A DNA stretch of 64,000 nt. It comes from Clostridium cavendishii DSM 21758. Lineage in GTDB: Bacteria > Bacillota > Clostridia > Clostridiales > Clostridiaceae. A program made the position numbers and the translations under genes. The stretch is taken from assembly GCF_900141845.1 (NCBI RefSeq), contig NZ_FQZB01000004.1, positions 163,162 through 227,161 on the forward strand. The letters are read 5' to 3'. Shown here in pieces: positions 25,590-35,450 of the stretch; position 1 is the stretch's first letter, and the number at the start of each line of letters is the position of its first letter. The notes under the pieces are model-generated. The model was not told the DNA's origin, ran no database searches, and worked only from the letters and a program-made list of their open reading frames with translations.

Positions 25590-25729
25590 TGCATCTTTCT
25601 CCCTTTGCGATTAATTTTTTATCTGTTAATTTTACTAGGTTACTTCTTTATAGTCAAATTTTTATCGTTTCTTAAATTCTTCACTCTTATCACAGTTTTA
25701 TTAAATTTCTTTAACTACAAAATTATGAT

Positions 25730-25766
25730 TATAAAATAGGTTGTACTAACACAACCTATTTTATAA
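25730..25766 (-). terminator. Terminator at the end of the MoxR/VWA operon
   Basis: AAAATAGGTTGT and ACAACCTATTTT form a 12-bp stem with a 6-base loop just after the last stop codon, followed by AT-rich sequence. Confidence 0.8.
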
Positions 25767-25778
25767 TCTATATATTTT

Positions 25779-26183
25779 TTACTTATCTACTTTCACCTCA
25801 AAATCAATAACCCCATTTTCATTTATTTCTTTTATTCTAACATAAACAGTCATATTTTCACTTTTTTTAAAAGAAGGTACTATAACTTCATCATGCACAA
25901 CTCCACTTTTGTCTAAATAGTAAATCTTCAATTGATTTTCTTTAAAATCTTCTTTAGGTTCAAGTTTAATATTATTTTGTACATTTGGTTCTATACCAGG
26001 TATACTTATATCTTCTGTTATATTTTCATACATAAGCTTTAACCCTTCTATTTTTTTATTAGTTTCATTCCCTATAGCCACATTTATACCTCTTTTATCT
26101 ACAGTTATCTTATATCCTATAAACCCAAATACTAAAGCAGTAAGTATAAACCATGGTAAAACTTTTTTAATATCAAATTTCAA
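25779..26183 (-). CDS. Small membrane-anchored protein, last gene of the MoxR/VWA operon
   Basis: This 134-residue protein has an N-terminal membrane segment (about 8-25, VLPWFILTALVFGFIGYK) and an extracytoplasmic domain that looks all-beta (GINVAIGNETNKKIEGLKL, QLKIYYLDKSGVVHDEV, VYVRIKEINENGVIDFEVKV). I recognise no family. It begins two bases after the stop codon of the large VWA gene, so co-translation is likely. This places it in the same complex or pathway as the VWA proteins. It may be an accessory partner exposed on the outer face of the membrane. Confidence 0.7.
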   Translation of the reverse strand: MKFDIKKVLPWFILTALVFGFIGYKITVDKRGINVAIGNETNKKIEGLKLMYENITEDISIPGIEPNVQNNIKLEPKEDFKENQLKIYYLDKSGVVHDEVIVPSFKKSENMTVYVRIKEINENGVIDFEVKVDK

Positions 26184-26185
26184 AA

Positions 26186-29038
26186 TTAAACTTCCCTCCC
26201 ATTTCTATCTTGTTTTTTCTTTAGTAAAGCTTTTGTATCTAAAGTATTTTTGCTCTTAGAACTTTCTTTTTTAACTATCTTCTTCTGTTCCTTATTTACC
26301 TCGATACTTTCTTTCTTCATACTATCTTCCTTAGAATCTTGTCTATTATCACTTTCTAGGTTTACTTTAGCTTTATTAATAATCTTTTTTGAATTTTCAT
26401 TAGTTGGCTTTCCCTTATTCTTAGCCTTTTTTAATTCAAATTGTTTTTCACTACGTTTTCTAAATTTACTTTTAAGCTTAACTAATCCAAGTTTCTTAAA
26501 AACTTTACTTAAATCAATATTAAGTCTTCTATAAGCTACATCTATTAAAAATAATAACATAGCTAGTATAGTAAATAAAGTAGTTAAGTTAGTTTTTGAT
26601 GCTTCATTCTTTATCTTGCCTTTAAAAATATCTTCAGCTGACTTTATAAAACTACCCTCAGCATCATTTACTAACCCTTCAAGGTTTTCATTGTTTTGAA
26701 GTATTTTATATTCTTTTGAATACTGCATAGCTAGGGCTGAACTTTTACTACTTTCAACACTACCATTTACTTCTTTACGCACATTGAAATTATAGAAATC
26801 AAAATCCTTTAGTTTAACCTTTGTTTCATATTTACCTGGCTCTACCTCATCTAAGTTAAAGTCTCCTTTTTCTCCTTGTGAACTATTGTAAACACCTGTA
26901 ACCTTTCCAGCTTTTTCACCATCTTTTAGTGTATATTCTATCTTAGCATAGTTACCTTCTTGAGTTATTTTAAGCGAATTGTCACCATCATAATTCGTTA
27001 TTGCATAGTCTACAATATTTCTCCAAAGCTGAAGATTTTTGTTCCAAGTTAGAAATTCTCCACTCCATTTCCCTGACATATCTGAAGTCCAAGCTACTGT
27101 TTTACCTAAGCCATATTGCCACAAGCTTAAAATAGGGTCATCCTCATCTGAACTTAGTACATTTATAGCTTTATCCTTTTTAGAGGTTCCTACATATCCA
27201 AACAGGTTTGGCATTTTTCCATCCTCTACAACATTTTTAAGAACTGAATGATTACCTGTAATCTTTGGCACAAAAGTTCTATTATTTAAGTAAACCTTAG
27301 TTGATAAAAAGATTTCCTTTGCAAATATTCTTGGAATATCAGTGTTAGTATCAGTATAATAACTTCTACCCTTACTATCCTCTGCTAAAATACCTAACAT
27401 TCTTCTATCTGAATCTTCCCCTACTGCTACTGTAGATAAAGTTATCTTATCATCATTTAATTTTTTTACTAAATCATCATATTCATGAAACTCATCTTGT
27501 CCATCAGTTAATAAGATAATATGTTTTATTTTTGCCTTGCTTTCCTTTTGAGCCTTATAAGCCTCTTCTAAAGCTGGATATATGGATGTACCTCCACCAT
27601 CTCCAATTGAACCTATGGACTTTTTTATGGCATTCTTATCATTTGCCTTTTGCATCTTTACTACAAAATCATAACTATCATCAAAAGCTATTACACCTAC
27701 ATCATCTGTTGTTCTTAGGTTATCTATAGCCTTAGTTGCAGCTTCTTTAGCAAGATTTAATTTACTAATTCCATCTCCAGCACTCATACTTCCTGAATGA
27801 TCTATAACCATTACTATAGATATTTCAGGTATTTCCTTCTTTCCCTTCATATCCATATTTACAGGAAGTATTTTTTCTAAGGCTGTGTCCTTATATTCTC
27901 CAAGTGCATAAGCATCTTCTCCGCCTGTTGCTATAAATCCTCCTGCATAATCTTTAACATAAGGTTCTATATTATCTAAGAATTCTTTACTTAAGTCTTC
28001 TTTATGAACATTACAAGTTATTACTGCCTTATATTCATTAAGTTCATTTAAACTTCTTGGTGCTGATATTGGTGTTATCTTCTTATAATCAACATAGCTT
28101 GCTTTAAGTAAACTTTCTAAACCTCCAGCATCACCTGGTTTCCCTTCAATTAATAAAACCTTAGATTTTGCTCTAACATTAGTATAAGCTATATATTCAT
28201 TGTTTTTAGTTTCTGTATCTTTATCTGCTGAAAGACTTACTTTATAGTCCTTAAAACCTCCACTTAACTGCTTATCCTTAAACACAAAAGTATTAGTACC
28301 TCTTTCTATTTCAACCTGCTGTTCTCCTTTTTTCTCTCTTCCTGAGAATAATGATAACTTCCCTGAAGTTTTAACATTAGATTGAATCTTAACAACTATG
28401 GAGAATTCTTCCCCGAGGTTAATATTTTCAGGAATTTTCAAATCTTCTACATATACTTCATCCTGTTTTTGTTTATTTATCTTATATACCTTTAAAGCTA
28501 CATTTTGCTCTTTTAATGAAGGAACTGCTTTTATCATGTCTCCTTCATTTTCTTCACCATCAGTTATAAGCACTATTCTTTTTCCACCCTGATTATCAAA
28601 GATTCCAAGTGCTGTATTTAATGCATTTTCTATATTTGTAGCTGTCTTTGTTGGTATTGCTGTAGCATCTTTAAAGTTTCTATTTTTAGTTAAAAATTGT
28701 TCTACGGCAGTATTTTCTCCAAAAGCTATAACTGCTGACTTATCTCCTCTAGGAGAATTTTCTATAGCTTCACTTATAAGTTTTTCTCCTTCCCCTTTAA
28801 ACTCCTTAGCACTATCTGATAAGTCTAAAAGATATATTGTTGAATTCTCTTTAAGGTTAATCTTTAAACTTATATCGCAAAGAGCTAATGTTAGAAGTAA
28901 AAATATAATTATTCTTGTTATTAATACAGATTTTCCTTTTTTATTTTTTACCTTGTACTTTCTAGTTGTATAATATAAAAATCCAATTAGAAGAGGTAAA
29001 AGTAATAATGCATATAATCTTGTAACTTCAATACTCAT
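26186..29038 (-). CDS. Large membrane protein with two VWA-type domains
   Basis: This 950-residue protein begins with N-terminal membrane segments at about 5-22 and 40-60. A degenerate VWA domain follows (YLLDLSDSAKEF; AVIAFGE; VLITDGEENEGD). A beta-rich stretch and a glutamine-amidotransferase-like alpha/beta region come next (VLLIEGKPGDAGG, GFIATGGEDAYALGEY). A canonical VWA has the full MIDAS motif DHSGSMS near 413, with a Thr loop and LLTDGQDEF. A membrane helix lies near 825-845, and a very Lys-rich cytoplasmic tail of ~100 residues ends the protein. The layout resembles VWA/GATase-like membrane proteins of MoxR operons. Metal-dependent protein binding by the second VWA is expected. Confidence 0.85.
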   Translation of the reverse strand: MSIEVTRLYALLLLPLLIGFLYYTTRKYKVKNKKGKSVLITRIIIFLLLTLALCDISLKINLKENSTIYLLDLSDSAKEFKGEGEKLISEAIENSPRGDKSAVIAFGENTAVEQFLTKNRNFKDATAIPTKTATNIENALNTALGIFDNQGGKRIVLITDGEENEGDMIKAVPSLKEQNVALKVYKINKQKQDEVYVEDLKIPENINLGEEFSIVVKIQSNVKTSGKLSLFSGREKKGEQQVEIERGTNTFVFKDKQLSGGFKDYKVSLSADKDTETKNNEYIAYTNVRAKSKVLLIEGKPGDAGGLESLLKASYVDYKKITPISAPRSLNELNEYKAVITCNVHKEDLSKEFLDNIEPYVKDYAGGFIATGGEDAYALGEYKDTALEKILPVNMDMKGKKEIPEISIVMVIDHSGSMSAGDGISKLNLAKEAATKAIDNLRTTDDVGVIAFDDSYDFVVKMQKANDKNAIKKSIGSIGDGGGTSIYPALEEAYKAQKESKAKIKHIILLTDGQDEFHEYDDLVKKLNDDKITLSTVAVGEDSDRRMLGILAEDSKGRSYYTDTNTDIPRIFAKEIFLSTKVYLNNRTFVPKITGNHSVLKNVVEDGKMPNLFGYVGTSKKDKAINVLSSDEDDPILSLWQYGLGKTVAWTSDMSGKWSGEFLTWNKNLQLWRNIVDYAITNYDGDNSLKITQEGNYAKIEYTLKDGEKAGKVTGVYNSSQGEKGDFNLDEVEPGKYETKVKLKDFDFYNFNVRKEVNGSVESSKSSALAMQYSKEYKILQNNENLEGLVNDAEGSFIKSAEDIFKGKIKNEASKTNLTTLFTILAMLLFLIDVAYRRLNIDLSKVFKKLGLVKLKSKFRKRSEKQFELKKAKNKGKPTNENSKKIINKAKVNLESDNRQDSKEDSMKKESIEVNKEQKKIVKKESSKSKNTLDTKALLKKKQDRNGREV

Positions 29039-29053
29039 TTTTATCCTCCCCTT

Positions 29054-30862
29054 CTAATAGCCCTTTTTATAGTAAAACCATTCTGCACCTATTATAATAA
29101 CTGCAAGTAAGAGTAAATATGGTTCAAGCTCTAAGCCACCTCTTATATCTTTTATGGCTTTATCTCTTTTATCTATCTCACCCTGACTTTCACTACTCAT
29201 ATCTCCTTCTTCAGAAGCTTTAATATTAACCGTAAACTTTTCTTTTTTGACCTCTGAATTAACAGTTTGACTTACTTCATATATTCCTTGCTCATAAGTT
29301 TCTCCAAACGGCTTTAATGGTGTTTTTAATAGTAGTTTTACTGTCTTTCCACTTGGAGTTTTTATTGTTACATCAGAACCTATGGAACTTGCTTTAATCT
29401 CAACGTCTTCACCACCATAATAATTATTTTTAGGTAGCATTCCCTGATCTAAAAGCTTACTACTTAGATTATGAATTAAAATAGGAAAATCAGCCTTTAA
29501 ACCTAAGTCACTTTTATGAAGATCAAAGCCTATAGCACAAATTTCTCTACCATCGTAACTTCCTTCAAAACCTAGAACTTCATCCTTATACTTAAGAAAT
29601 GGTTTAGCTTTTCCTGTTAGATTAAGCCTTCTGTAGCTTTCTACTGAGAACGGTTCTTTTCCTAATCCAGCTTTATTTGAAATTTCTAGGTTATCTGTAA
29701 CTATATTTACCTCTCCACCCTTTAAGCTTTCAGAAACCTTAAACCAAGGATTGTCACTAGGATTTATAAACATCACATTTCCGGAGCTAGGCATTTCTTT
29801 AGGAACTACTCCATCATAAACATACAAATCATATTTATCATTTGAATTAACATTGTCTAAACTGTTTGCTTTCATAACTTCTATACCATCTATAGTTTGA
29901 AAAGCTTTCTCTAAAAACACATTTTTCTCTGTAACTAAGAGTACCTTTTTAGAATTATTAGCCTTTACTATATCATAAGCTGAGTTATCGCTTATTAAAT
30001 CATCCTTTTCTGATAATTCTGCCTTGAAGTAAGTACCTTTAAAGTCCTTAACATCAAAATAAAGACTTGTGCTTTCTTTAGGTTTTAATGAAACCTGTTT
30101 AACATCTACAAGCTTGTCATCTCCATAAAGACTTACATCGCTACTGTAATCAGAATCGCCTCTATTAGTTACCTTAACCATAACCTTAGATAAATTATCT
30201 ACATTTTTATGCGCTACTAAGTCAATACCAGCATTTTTGCCTTTAGTACCTAGGCTTATAACTCGTCCATTTATATCACTTAAATCTATCTCTTTATCAG
30301 TTATAACTAAAGCTTCATAGCTTTCAAGTTGTTTTCCAATAGACCTTATAATTGATAGACTGTCTTTAATATCCCCTGATACTATTTTAGTATCTATGTT
30401 TTTTAGTTTTTCTTCTGCTATGCTTTTATCCTTAGTTGAAGCAATTTCAACCTTTGCTACTTTTCCACAGGATATTACTGTTATTTGCCCTCCAGATTTT
30501 AAGCTTTTTATATAATCAAGTCCTAATTCTTTTGCTTTTTTAATTCTTGTCTCTCCTTCATACTTTGAGTTCATACTTCCTGTATTGTCTATGACTAGAA
30601 TTAAGTTTTGATAACTTTTACCTCCCCATTTTATAAACGGATTAGTTAAAGCTATTATTAAGGCTAAAAGCGCTACAAGCTGCAAGAAAAACATTATATT
30701 CTTTCTAAACTTTTCCCAAGGCGTTGTAGCCTCTATATTCTTATAGGCTTCCTTCCAAAGTAAATTTGAAGAAACCACTTGATTTTCCGATTTTTGTTTT
30801 AATATATAAAGTATTATAAGCAGGGGAATAAGTATCAAAAATCCTAATGGCCAAAGTCTCAT
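29054..30862 (-). CDS. BatA-like membrane VWA protein
   Basis: This is a 602-residue protein. The N-terminal BatA domain has a membrane helix (WPLGFLILIPLLIILYIL), a WEKFRKNIMFFLQLVALLAL second helix and the FIKWGG segment. The VWA domain opens with LVIDNTGSMNSKY, an intact MIDAS. Beta-sandwich regions fill the middle, and a last membrane helix lies near the C-terminus (YLLLLAVIIIGAEWFYY). BatA-type proteins pair with DUF58 proteins and MoxR ATPases in envelope or protein-maturation complexes. Spacing to both neighbours is 15 bases, so it is in one transcript with them. Confidence 0.85.
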   Translation of the reverse strand: MRLWPLGFLILIPLLIILYILKQKSENQVVSSNLLWKEAYKNIEATTPWEKFRKNIMFFLQLVALLALIIALTNPFIKWGGKSYQNLILVIDNTGSMNSKYEGETRIKKAKELGLDYIKSLKSGGQITVISCGKVAKVEIASTKDKSIAEEKLKNIDTKIVSGDIKDSLSIIRSIGKQLESYEALVITDKEIDLSDINGRVISLGTKGKNAGIDLVAHKNVDNLSKVMVKVTNRGDSDYSSDVSLYGDDKLVDVKQVSLKPKESTSLYFDVKDFKGTYFKAELSEKDDLISDNSAYDIVKANNSKKVLLVTEKNVFLEKAFQTIDGIEVMKANSLDNVNSNDKYDLYVYDGVVPKEMPSSGNVMFINPSDNPWFKVSESLKGGEVNIVTDNLEISNKAGLGKEPFSVESYRRLNLTGKAKPFLKYKDEVLGFEGSYDGREICAIGFDLHKSDLGLKADFPILIHNLSSKLLDQGMLPKNNYYGGEDVEIKASSIGSDVTIKTPSGKTVKLLLKTPLKPFGETYEQGIYEVSQTVNSEVKKEKFTVNIKASEEGDMSSESQGEIDKRDKAIKDIRGGLELEPYLLLLAVIIIGAEWFYYKKGY

Positions 30863-30877
30863 CTGTATTCTCCCTCC

Positions 30878-31753
30878 TTAATATATTAAATCTTTCTCTG
30901 TAAAATTTTTAAGTATAACCTTATCTATCTCATCCTCTGAATTAACCTGAACAAAGCTACCACCATATTTTTTAGCTAACTCTTCTAAATCTCTAGTGTA
31001 TTTTTTCAAGGCTTCTTCATAATTCTTTAATAGCTTTGGAGTTACTGAAACCTTAACCCCTTCATTAGTTTCAGAATCTATTAGATTTAAAACTCCATAA
31101 AGCTCTGGTTCTCTTTCTTCTTTAGAAAGTATTTGCACAAGTATTATGGACTGTTTTTTATAACTAAGATATTTAACAGCTTCTTCTATCTTTTCTAAAG
31201 AACCTTGTGTGAAAAAGTCAGATATAACTATACTAACTCCTCTACCTTTAATATTCTTTTTCAAAATAGCCGAACTTAAATCTGTAGCTCCATTAAACTC
31301 AGTTTGACTAAGTTCCTTTAAAAGCCTTTGAAATGCTAGCTTTCCTGAGGCTGCTTTAGTTGTTTCTATTTTAGTGTTTAATATATTTACATAAACCCTA
31401 TCTAAATTATTAAGTACTACATAAGATAGTGAGGCAGCTATTTTAAGTGCCATATGACTTTTATTAGCCTCACCATAATCCATAGACTTACTTGTATCTA
31501 AAAAGATATTAAATATAGCTTCCCTTTCTTCCATAAAAAGCTTAACAAAAAGCTTATCAAAACGACCATAAGCATTCCAATCTATTCTTCTAAAATCATC
31601 TCCTGGAACATACTCCCTAAAGTCTGAAAACTCAACAGAAACACCTTTTGCTTGTGATTTTCTGCCGCCTTGAGCTCCGTTTGATAGTCTAAGTCTTACC
31701 TTGAGATTTATATTATTTAATTTATTAAAAAAATCACTATCAAAACTAAACAT
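30878..31753 (-). CDS. DUF58 protein
   Basis: A 291-residue soluble DUF58 protein with the hallmark stretch FSDFREYVPGDDFRRIDWNA. A VWA-like fold follows: IFNIFLDTSKSMDYG with a DxSxS-type MIDAS, GVSIVISDFFTQGS. DUF58 genes almost always follow moxR, as here (three bases after its stop). The protein probably links the AAA+ ATPase to the membrane VWA proteins encoded downstream. No membrane segment is seen. Confidence 0.9.
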   Translation of the reverse strand: MFSFDSDFFNKLNNINLKVRLRLSNGAQGGRKSQAKGVSVEFSDFREYVPGDDFRRIDWNAYGRFDKLFVKLFMEEREAIFNIFLDTSKSMDYGEANKSHMALKIAASLSYVVLNNLDRVYVNILNTKIETTKAASGKLAFQRLLKELSQTEFNGATDLSSAILKKNIKGRGVSIVISDFFTQGSLEKIEEAVKYLSYKKQSIILVQILSKEEREPELYGVLNLIDSETNEGVKVSVTPKLLKNYEEALKKYTRDLEELAKKYGGSFVQVNSEDEIDKVILKNFTEKDLIY

Positions 31754-31756
31754 AAA

Positions 31757-32740
31757 CTACACAACCTTTATTTCTTCTAATATCCTTGAAATAACCATAT
31801 CTGAAGTTATCCCCTCGGTAATACCCTCAAAATTCAAGAATATTCTATGCCTTAAAGCTGGATAAGCTACTGCCTTTATATCATCAAAGCTAACATTAAA
31901 TCTTCCCTCCATGATAGCTCTAACTCTTGCAGTATTAAAAATAGCTTGGGCACCTCTTGGGCTAGCTCCTACATTAACATACTTTTTAGTAACCTCTGGT
32001 GAATCTTCAAGCTCTGGATGAGTTGCAAGAAGAACCTTTAAAGCGTATTCCTTAACAGGCTCAGCAATAGGTATTTCCTTAATAACATTCCTCATCTCAA
32101 TAACCTCTTCACCTGTAACTACTCTGTTTAGCTCAACCTTCTTATTAATAACTGTAATATCCATAATATCCATAAGCTCATTTAGATTTGGAAACTTAAC
32201 ATCTAATTTAAATAAAAATCTATCTAATTGTGCTTCTGGAAGAGGATAAGTTCCTTCCATCTCAATAGGGTTTTGAGTTGCTAAAACCATAAATGGTTGA
32301 GGAAGAATATAAGTACTTTTACCTACTGTAACAGTTTTTTCTTGCATGGCCTCTAAAAGTGCTGACTGAGTTTTAGGTGTAGCTCTATTTATTTCATCTG
32401 CTAAGACTAAGTTTGCAAATATAGGGCCCTTTTCAAATTCAAAAACACTTTTATCACCTTGCTTTATAACTAAATTCGTACCAACTACGTCTGCTGGCAT
32501 AAGATCTGGTGTAAACTGAATTCTTGAAAAACTCATATCAAAAACCTTAGAAATAGTCTTAACAAGTTGAGTCTTACCCAGCCCTGGCACACCTTCTAAA
32601 AGCATATTTCCTCCAGATAATATTCCCATAATAACTTGTCTTATTATATCCTTCTGTCCTATTATTCCCTTACCTATTTCCTCTTCACAAAGTTTTACCT
32701 TCTCTACTATTTTACTTATTATAGCCTCATTTATTTCCAT
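31757..32740 (-). CDS. MoxR-family AAA+ ATPase
   Basis: An AAA+ ATPase of about 327 residues. Walker A is GVPGLGKTQLVK, the MoxR-type FTPDLMPADVVGT loop is present, Walker B is LVLADEINRATPKTQSALLE, and sensor 1 is LATQNPIEMEGTYPLPEAQL. Arginine-rich FLFKLDVKFP and VGASPRGAQAIF complete the family pattern. MoxR ATPases act as chaperone-like motors that insert metals or assemble complexes with VWA partners, which lie directly downstream. ATG 32740 is favoured, as AAAGGA lies eight bases before it; a TTG two codons earlier is possible. Upstream are two unrelated genes that separate it from the ABC half of the block. Confidence 0.92.
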   Translation of the reverse strand: MEINEAIISKIVEKVKLCEEEIGKGIIGQKDIIRQVIMGILSGGNMLLEGVPGLGKTQLVKTISKVFDMSFSRIQFTPDLMPADVVGTNLVIKQGDKSVFEFEKGPIFANLVLADEINRATPKTQSALLEAMQEKTVTVGKSTYILPQPFMVLATQNPIEMEGTYPLPEAQLDRFLFKLDVKFPNLNELMDIMDITVINKKVELNRVVTGEEVIEMRNVIKEIPIAEPVKEYALKVLLATHPELEDSPEVTKKYVNVGASPRGAQAIFNTARVRAIMEGRFNVSFDDIKAVAYPALRHRIFLNFEGITEGITSDMVISRILEEIKVV

Positions 32741-32822
32741 AACCAAATTCCTTTCTTTAATATCTTGTATAGCTTCCGCTAACAGATTAAACTATCTTAT
32801 GATTAATACTTATTTTATTAGA

Positions 32823-33173
32823 TTATCCCACAGGAGTTGTGATCTCTATATGATTTCCCTCAGTATCTACAAATTCAGCAACCCAGTTATGCCCTATCTT
32901 CGTTAGTGGAAAATAAATCTCTAAATTTGCAATCTTACCTTTTAATACATTAATGTTTTCAACAGATATACTTGGTAAACAATTACTTCCAAATGTATGT
33001 TTTTCATTCATCTGTTCATAAGCAAATAAACCTAATCTAAAACCTTCTATATCAAAAACACTGTATATGTCATCTTTTTCAGTTACACACTTCTCAAAAA
33101 AATCTTCATAAAATTTAACTGCTCTCTCCATATCATTAACACATAAATATAATGAATTAATATTACAGTTCAT
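32823..33173 (-). CDS. VOC/glyoxalase-fold protein
   Basis: A protein of about 116 residues with the vicinal-oxygen-chelate fold: SLYLCVNDMERAVKFYEDFF at the start, FDIEGFRLGLFAY in the middle, and WVAEFVDTEGNHIEIT at the end with the metal-ligand Glu. Such domains occur in glyoxalases, dioxygenases and antibiotic-resistance proteins, and the substrate cannot be told. ATG 33173 fits the GAGAGG upstream better than the GTG three codons earlier. It lies between a GNAT gene and moxR, apparently an insertion into the operon-like block. Confidence 0.82.
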   Translation of the reverse strand: MNCNINSLYLCVNDMERAVKFYEDFFEKCVTEKDDIYSVFDIEGFRLGLFAYEQMNEKHTFGSNCLPSISVENINVLKGKIANLEIYFPLTKIGHNWVAEFVDTEGNHIEITTPVG

Positions 33174-33247
33174 TATGTCCACCTCTCAAAAATACCTAGC
33201 TTTAGTTTTAGTACACAATTCAAAGATATTATATTGTAATGATTAAC

Positions 33248-33796
33248 TTATTGGTTATGTTTAATATAATCATCCTTAAACATACAATAATATAAAGTAG
33301 TAACTTCTTTATCATCTAATAATTGCAATTTTTCATCTTTGTGAAATCTATATTTAAATCCACACTTTTCATTTACTCTTTTTGATTTATTATTAAAGTC
33401 AAAATGCCCACACCAAATTAAATCTAAATTTAGTTCATTAAAACCATATTTGATTAAACAATTTACTGCCTCTGGAACAATTCCTCTTCCCCAATATTTA
33501 GGATTTAACACATACCCTATTTCTTTCTGCTTTAATTCAATAAGTCTATCATCTGGTTTTCTATCATGTAACCCTATACTACCAATAACTTTATTTTCTG
33601 ATTTTAAAACAATAGCATAGGTAACATTATTTCTAATAAACATTTTTATGATTTCTTTACTTTCTTCCTCATTTTTATGTGGTGGCCAACCAGCATTAGG
33701 ACCTACTAATTCGCTTTTAGCATATTCATATAAATCTTTACTGTCAGTTTCTTTCCATTCTCTTAATATTAATCTTTCAGTTATTAATCTTTCCAT
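33248..33796 (-). CDS. GNAT acetyltransferase, RimJ/RimL type
   Basis: This 182-residue protein opens ERLITERLILREWKETDSKD. It carries AIVLKSENKVIGSIGLHDR, the strand-loop IGYVLNPKYWGRGIVPEAV (acetyl-CoA binding Q/R-G-x-G-x/A analogue G-R-G-I-V) and a C-terminal NFNNKSKRVNEKCGFKY-type segment (N, Y/F). It is intact, unlike the related broken gene at 23954-24518. GAGGTG precedes the ATG. Acceptor unknown; protein N-terminal or small-molecule acetylation is possible. It lies with the VOC gene between the two halves of the MoxR/ABC block. Confidence 0.87.
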   Translation of the reverse strand: MERLITERLILREWKETDSKDLYEYAKSELVGPNAGWPPHKNEEESKEIIKMFIRNNVTYAIVLKSENKVIGSIGLHDRKPDDRLIELKQKEIGYVLNPKYWGRGIVPEAVNCLIKYGFNELNLDLIWCGHFDFNNKSKRVNEKCGFKYRFHKDEKLQLLDDKEVTTLYYCMFKDDYIKHNQ

Positions 33797-33860
33797 TTAG
33801 CTCACCTCATTTTTGAACCATTTCGCTAATATTCCACTTTTTTATAAATCACATCATAAC

Positions 33861-35450
33861 CTATTGTAATCCTTCAAAATAACTCTTTATAGCATCCTTC
33901 ATTCCTTCTGGTAATGATGAACTCTCTAATCCATCATAAGCCTCTTTACTATAATCACCTATAACTGAATCATAGTTTACAGATTCGCCTCTTTGATTTA
34001 TTCCTGAATCTGTTTCTGTCGTTTGTGAATTTCCACTTTCATTTTTATTCCCCTTTAAATTTCCGTCCTTACCATTATTTCTTCCTTTTATGAATACTTC
34101 TTCTTTTGGTTTTGTTTGAGATGCACCATCTTTATTAAGTCCCTCTTTACTACCTTTGTTCCAGCCATTGCCTTGCCCTTGGCCTCCTGAACCGCCACTT
34201 CCTAAGGCATTGCCAGAACCATTTCCTGATCCATTACCTGAACCATTTCCAGAGCCTTCTCCCTCTCCAGAACCGTTATTCTTTCCATTTTCTTTATCAC
34301 TATTAAGTCCACTACCTGAATTTTGTTCCCCACTACTCAATGATGCCATTTCACTTAAGTCTGAAAGGTCTTGATTAAGATCACTTTCATTGAGCTCACC
34401 ATTCTTAGTCATCTCACTAGCTTTCTCTAATGCTTCTTTAAGTTTGTCATTATCTGCATTTAAAGCTGCATTCTTAAGAGCTTTACTAAGACTACTTTTG
34501 TCAGCTTCACTCATATTTTTAAGTTTTTCATTTAGATTCTTCAATGCTTCAGCTATTTTCTCTTTATCCTTACTATCTAAAGCTTTAGAAAGTTCCTTTG
34601 CATCTTTATTTTTATTTAGCTCAGTTGATATTTTATTTAGTTCCTTTAAAGCCACTGCACTTCTTTTTTCTCTGGAGCTTTCTAAAATATCCTCCCTCAT
34701 TTTCGCTAAATCTTTTTTTGCTTCTTTATCCTTAACTCCTTGCTCTAGTTTTTCTAACTTTTTGTCTAGTTTTTCTAGAGCTTTTTCTAATTCTTTCTTA
34801 GTTTCTGCTGTCTTTATTTCCTTTTTAGCTTTTTCTATCTCAGCTTCTAACTCTTTTTTCTCTTCCTCTTTTAGATTCTTATTATTTTCAACCTTCTTTT
34901 TTTCTTCATCTAATTTTTTAATCTTCTTCTCTTCATATTTTTTAAGTTGATTTTTTTCAAAAGCTATCTGCTTTGCATCTGTTTTTACAAAAGCTCCAAC
35001 TGAAAAAATAGCAAGTAAAATACATAAAACTACAAGCAAACTTTTATTAAATCTAATTGGTAGATTTTTTTTAATATCATATTTTTTTATCCTTTTTACA
35101 GTATCCTCTTTTTGAAGTATTGCTAAATTCTCTGTCTTTTCCAAAAGCTCTAAAGATGTAATTAATCTTTCTTCTAACCCTTTAGAATCTGATAATATCG
35201 CTATTTCTTTAATATTAGGTCTTTTTATTATAGAAATTATAATTGATATTATTATTGAAGATATTATAAAAAATATAGAGATATATTTTGCCTCATAAAA
35301 AGGCATAAAAAGGGAACTTATCATAAGAACAGATGCTAAGGCTAGTGAAACTATAAGTCCCACTAGCACATAATTTAATCCTAAATTCACTTTTATTCTT
35401 AGCCCAGTTTTCTTTAAAAAATTTTTTATTTCTAAATCTAACTTACTCAT
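33861..35450 (-). CDS. Membrane protein with long coiled coil and Gly/Asn/Ser-rich region (DUF4175-like)
   Basis: This 529-residue protein has two hydrophobic segments near 22-45 and 50-68, and a third near 135-155. A highly charged Lys/Glu coiled coil follows (about 158-370; EEKKKVENN, LEKLDKKLEKLEQG, LKNLNEKLKNMSEADK). A low-complexity Gly-Ser-Asn tract (about 375-455, repeats of GSGNGSGN) leads to a conserved C-terminal segment (YSKEAYDGLESSSLPEGMKD, then SYFEGL). This architecture is common in MoxR/DUF58 operons. It overlaps the ABC permease gene upstream by eight bases. It probably tethers or scaffolds the ATPase complex at the membrane; inference. Confidence 0.75.
   Translation of the reverse strand: MSKLDLEIKNFLKKTGLRIKVNLGLNYVLVGLIVSLALASVLMISSLFMPFYEAKYISIFFIISSIIISIIISIIKRPNIKEIAILSDSKGLEERLITSLELLEKTENLAILQKEDTVKRIKKYDIKKNLPIRFNKSLLVVLCILLAIFSVGAFVKTDAKQIAFEKNQLKKYEEKKIKKLDEEKKKVENNKNLKEEEKKELEAEIEKAKKEIKTAETKKELEKALEKLDKKLEKLEQGVKDKEAKKDLAKMREDILESSREKRSAVALKELNKISTELNKNKDAKELSKALDSKDKEKIAEALKNLNEKLKNMSEADKSSLSKALKNAALNADNDKLKEALEKASEMTKNGELNESDLNQDLSDLSEMASLSSGEQNSGSGLNSDKENGKNNGSGEGEGSGNGSGNGSGNGSGNALGSGGSGGQGQGNGWNKGSKEGLNKDGASQTKPKEEVFIKGRNNGKDGNLKGNKNESGNSQTTETDSGINQRGESVNYDSVIGDYSKEAYDGLESSSLPEGMKDAIKSYFEGLQ

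Noticed and set aside
34390..34950. A 186-codon open frame on the plus strand within the coiled-coil gene
   Set aside because: It is the mirror of the Lys/Glu-rich coiled-coil codons of the real minus-strand gene. It encodes a Ser/Phe/Leu repetitive protein and has no ribosome binding site.
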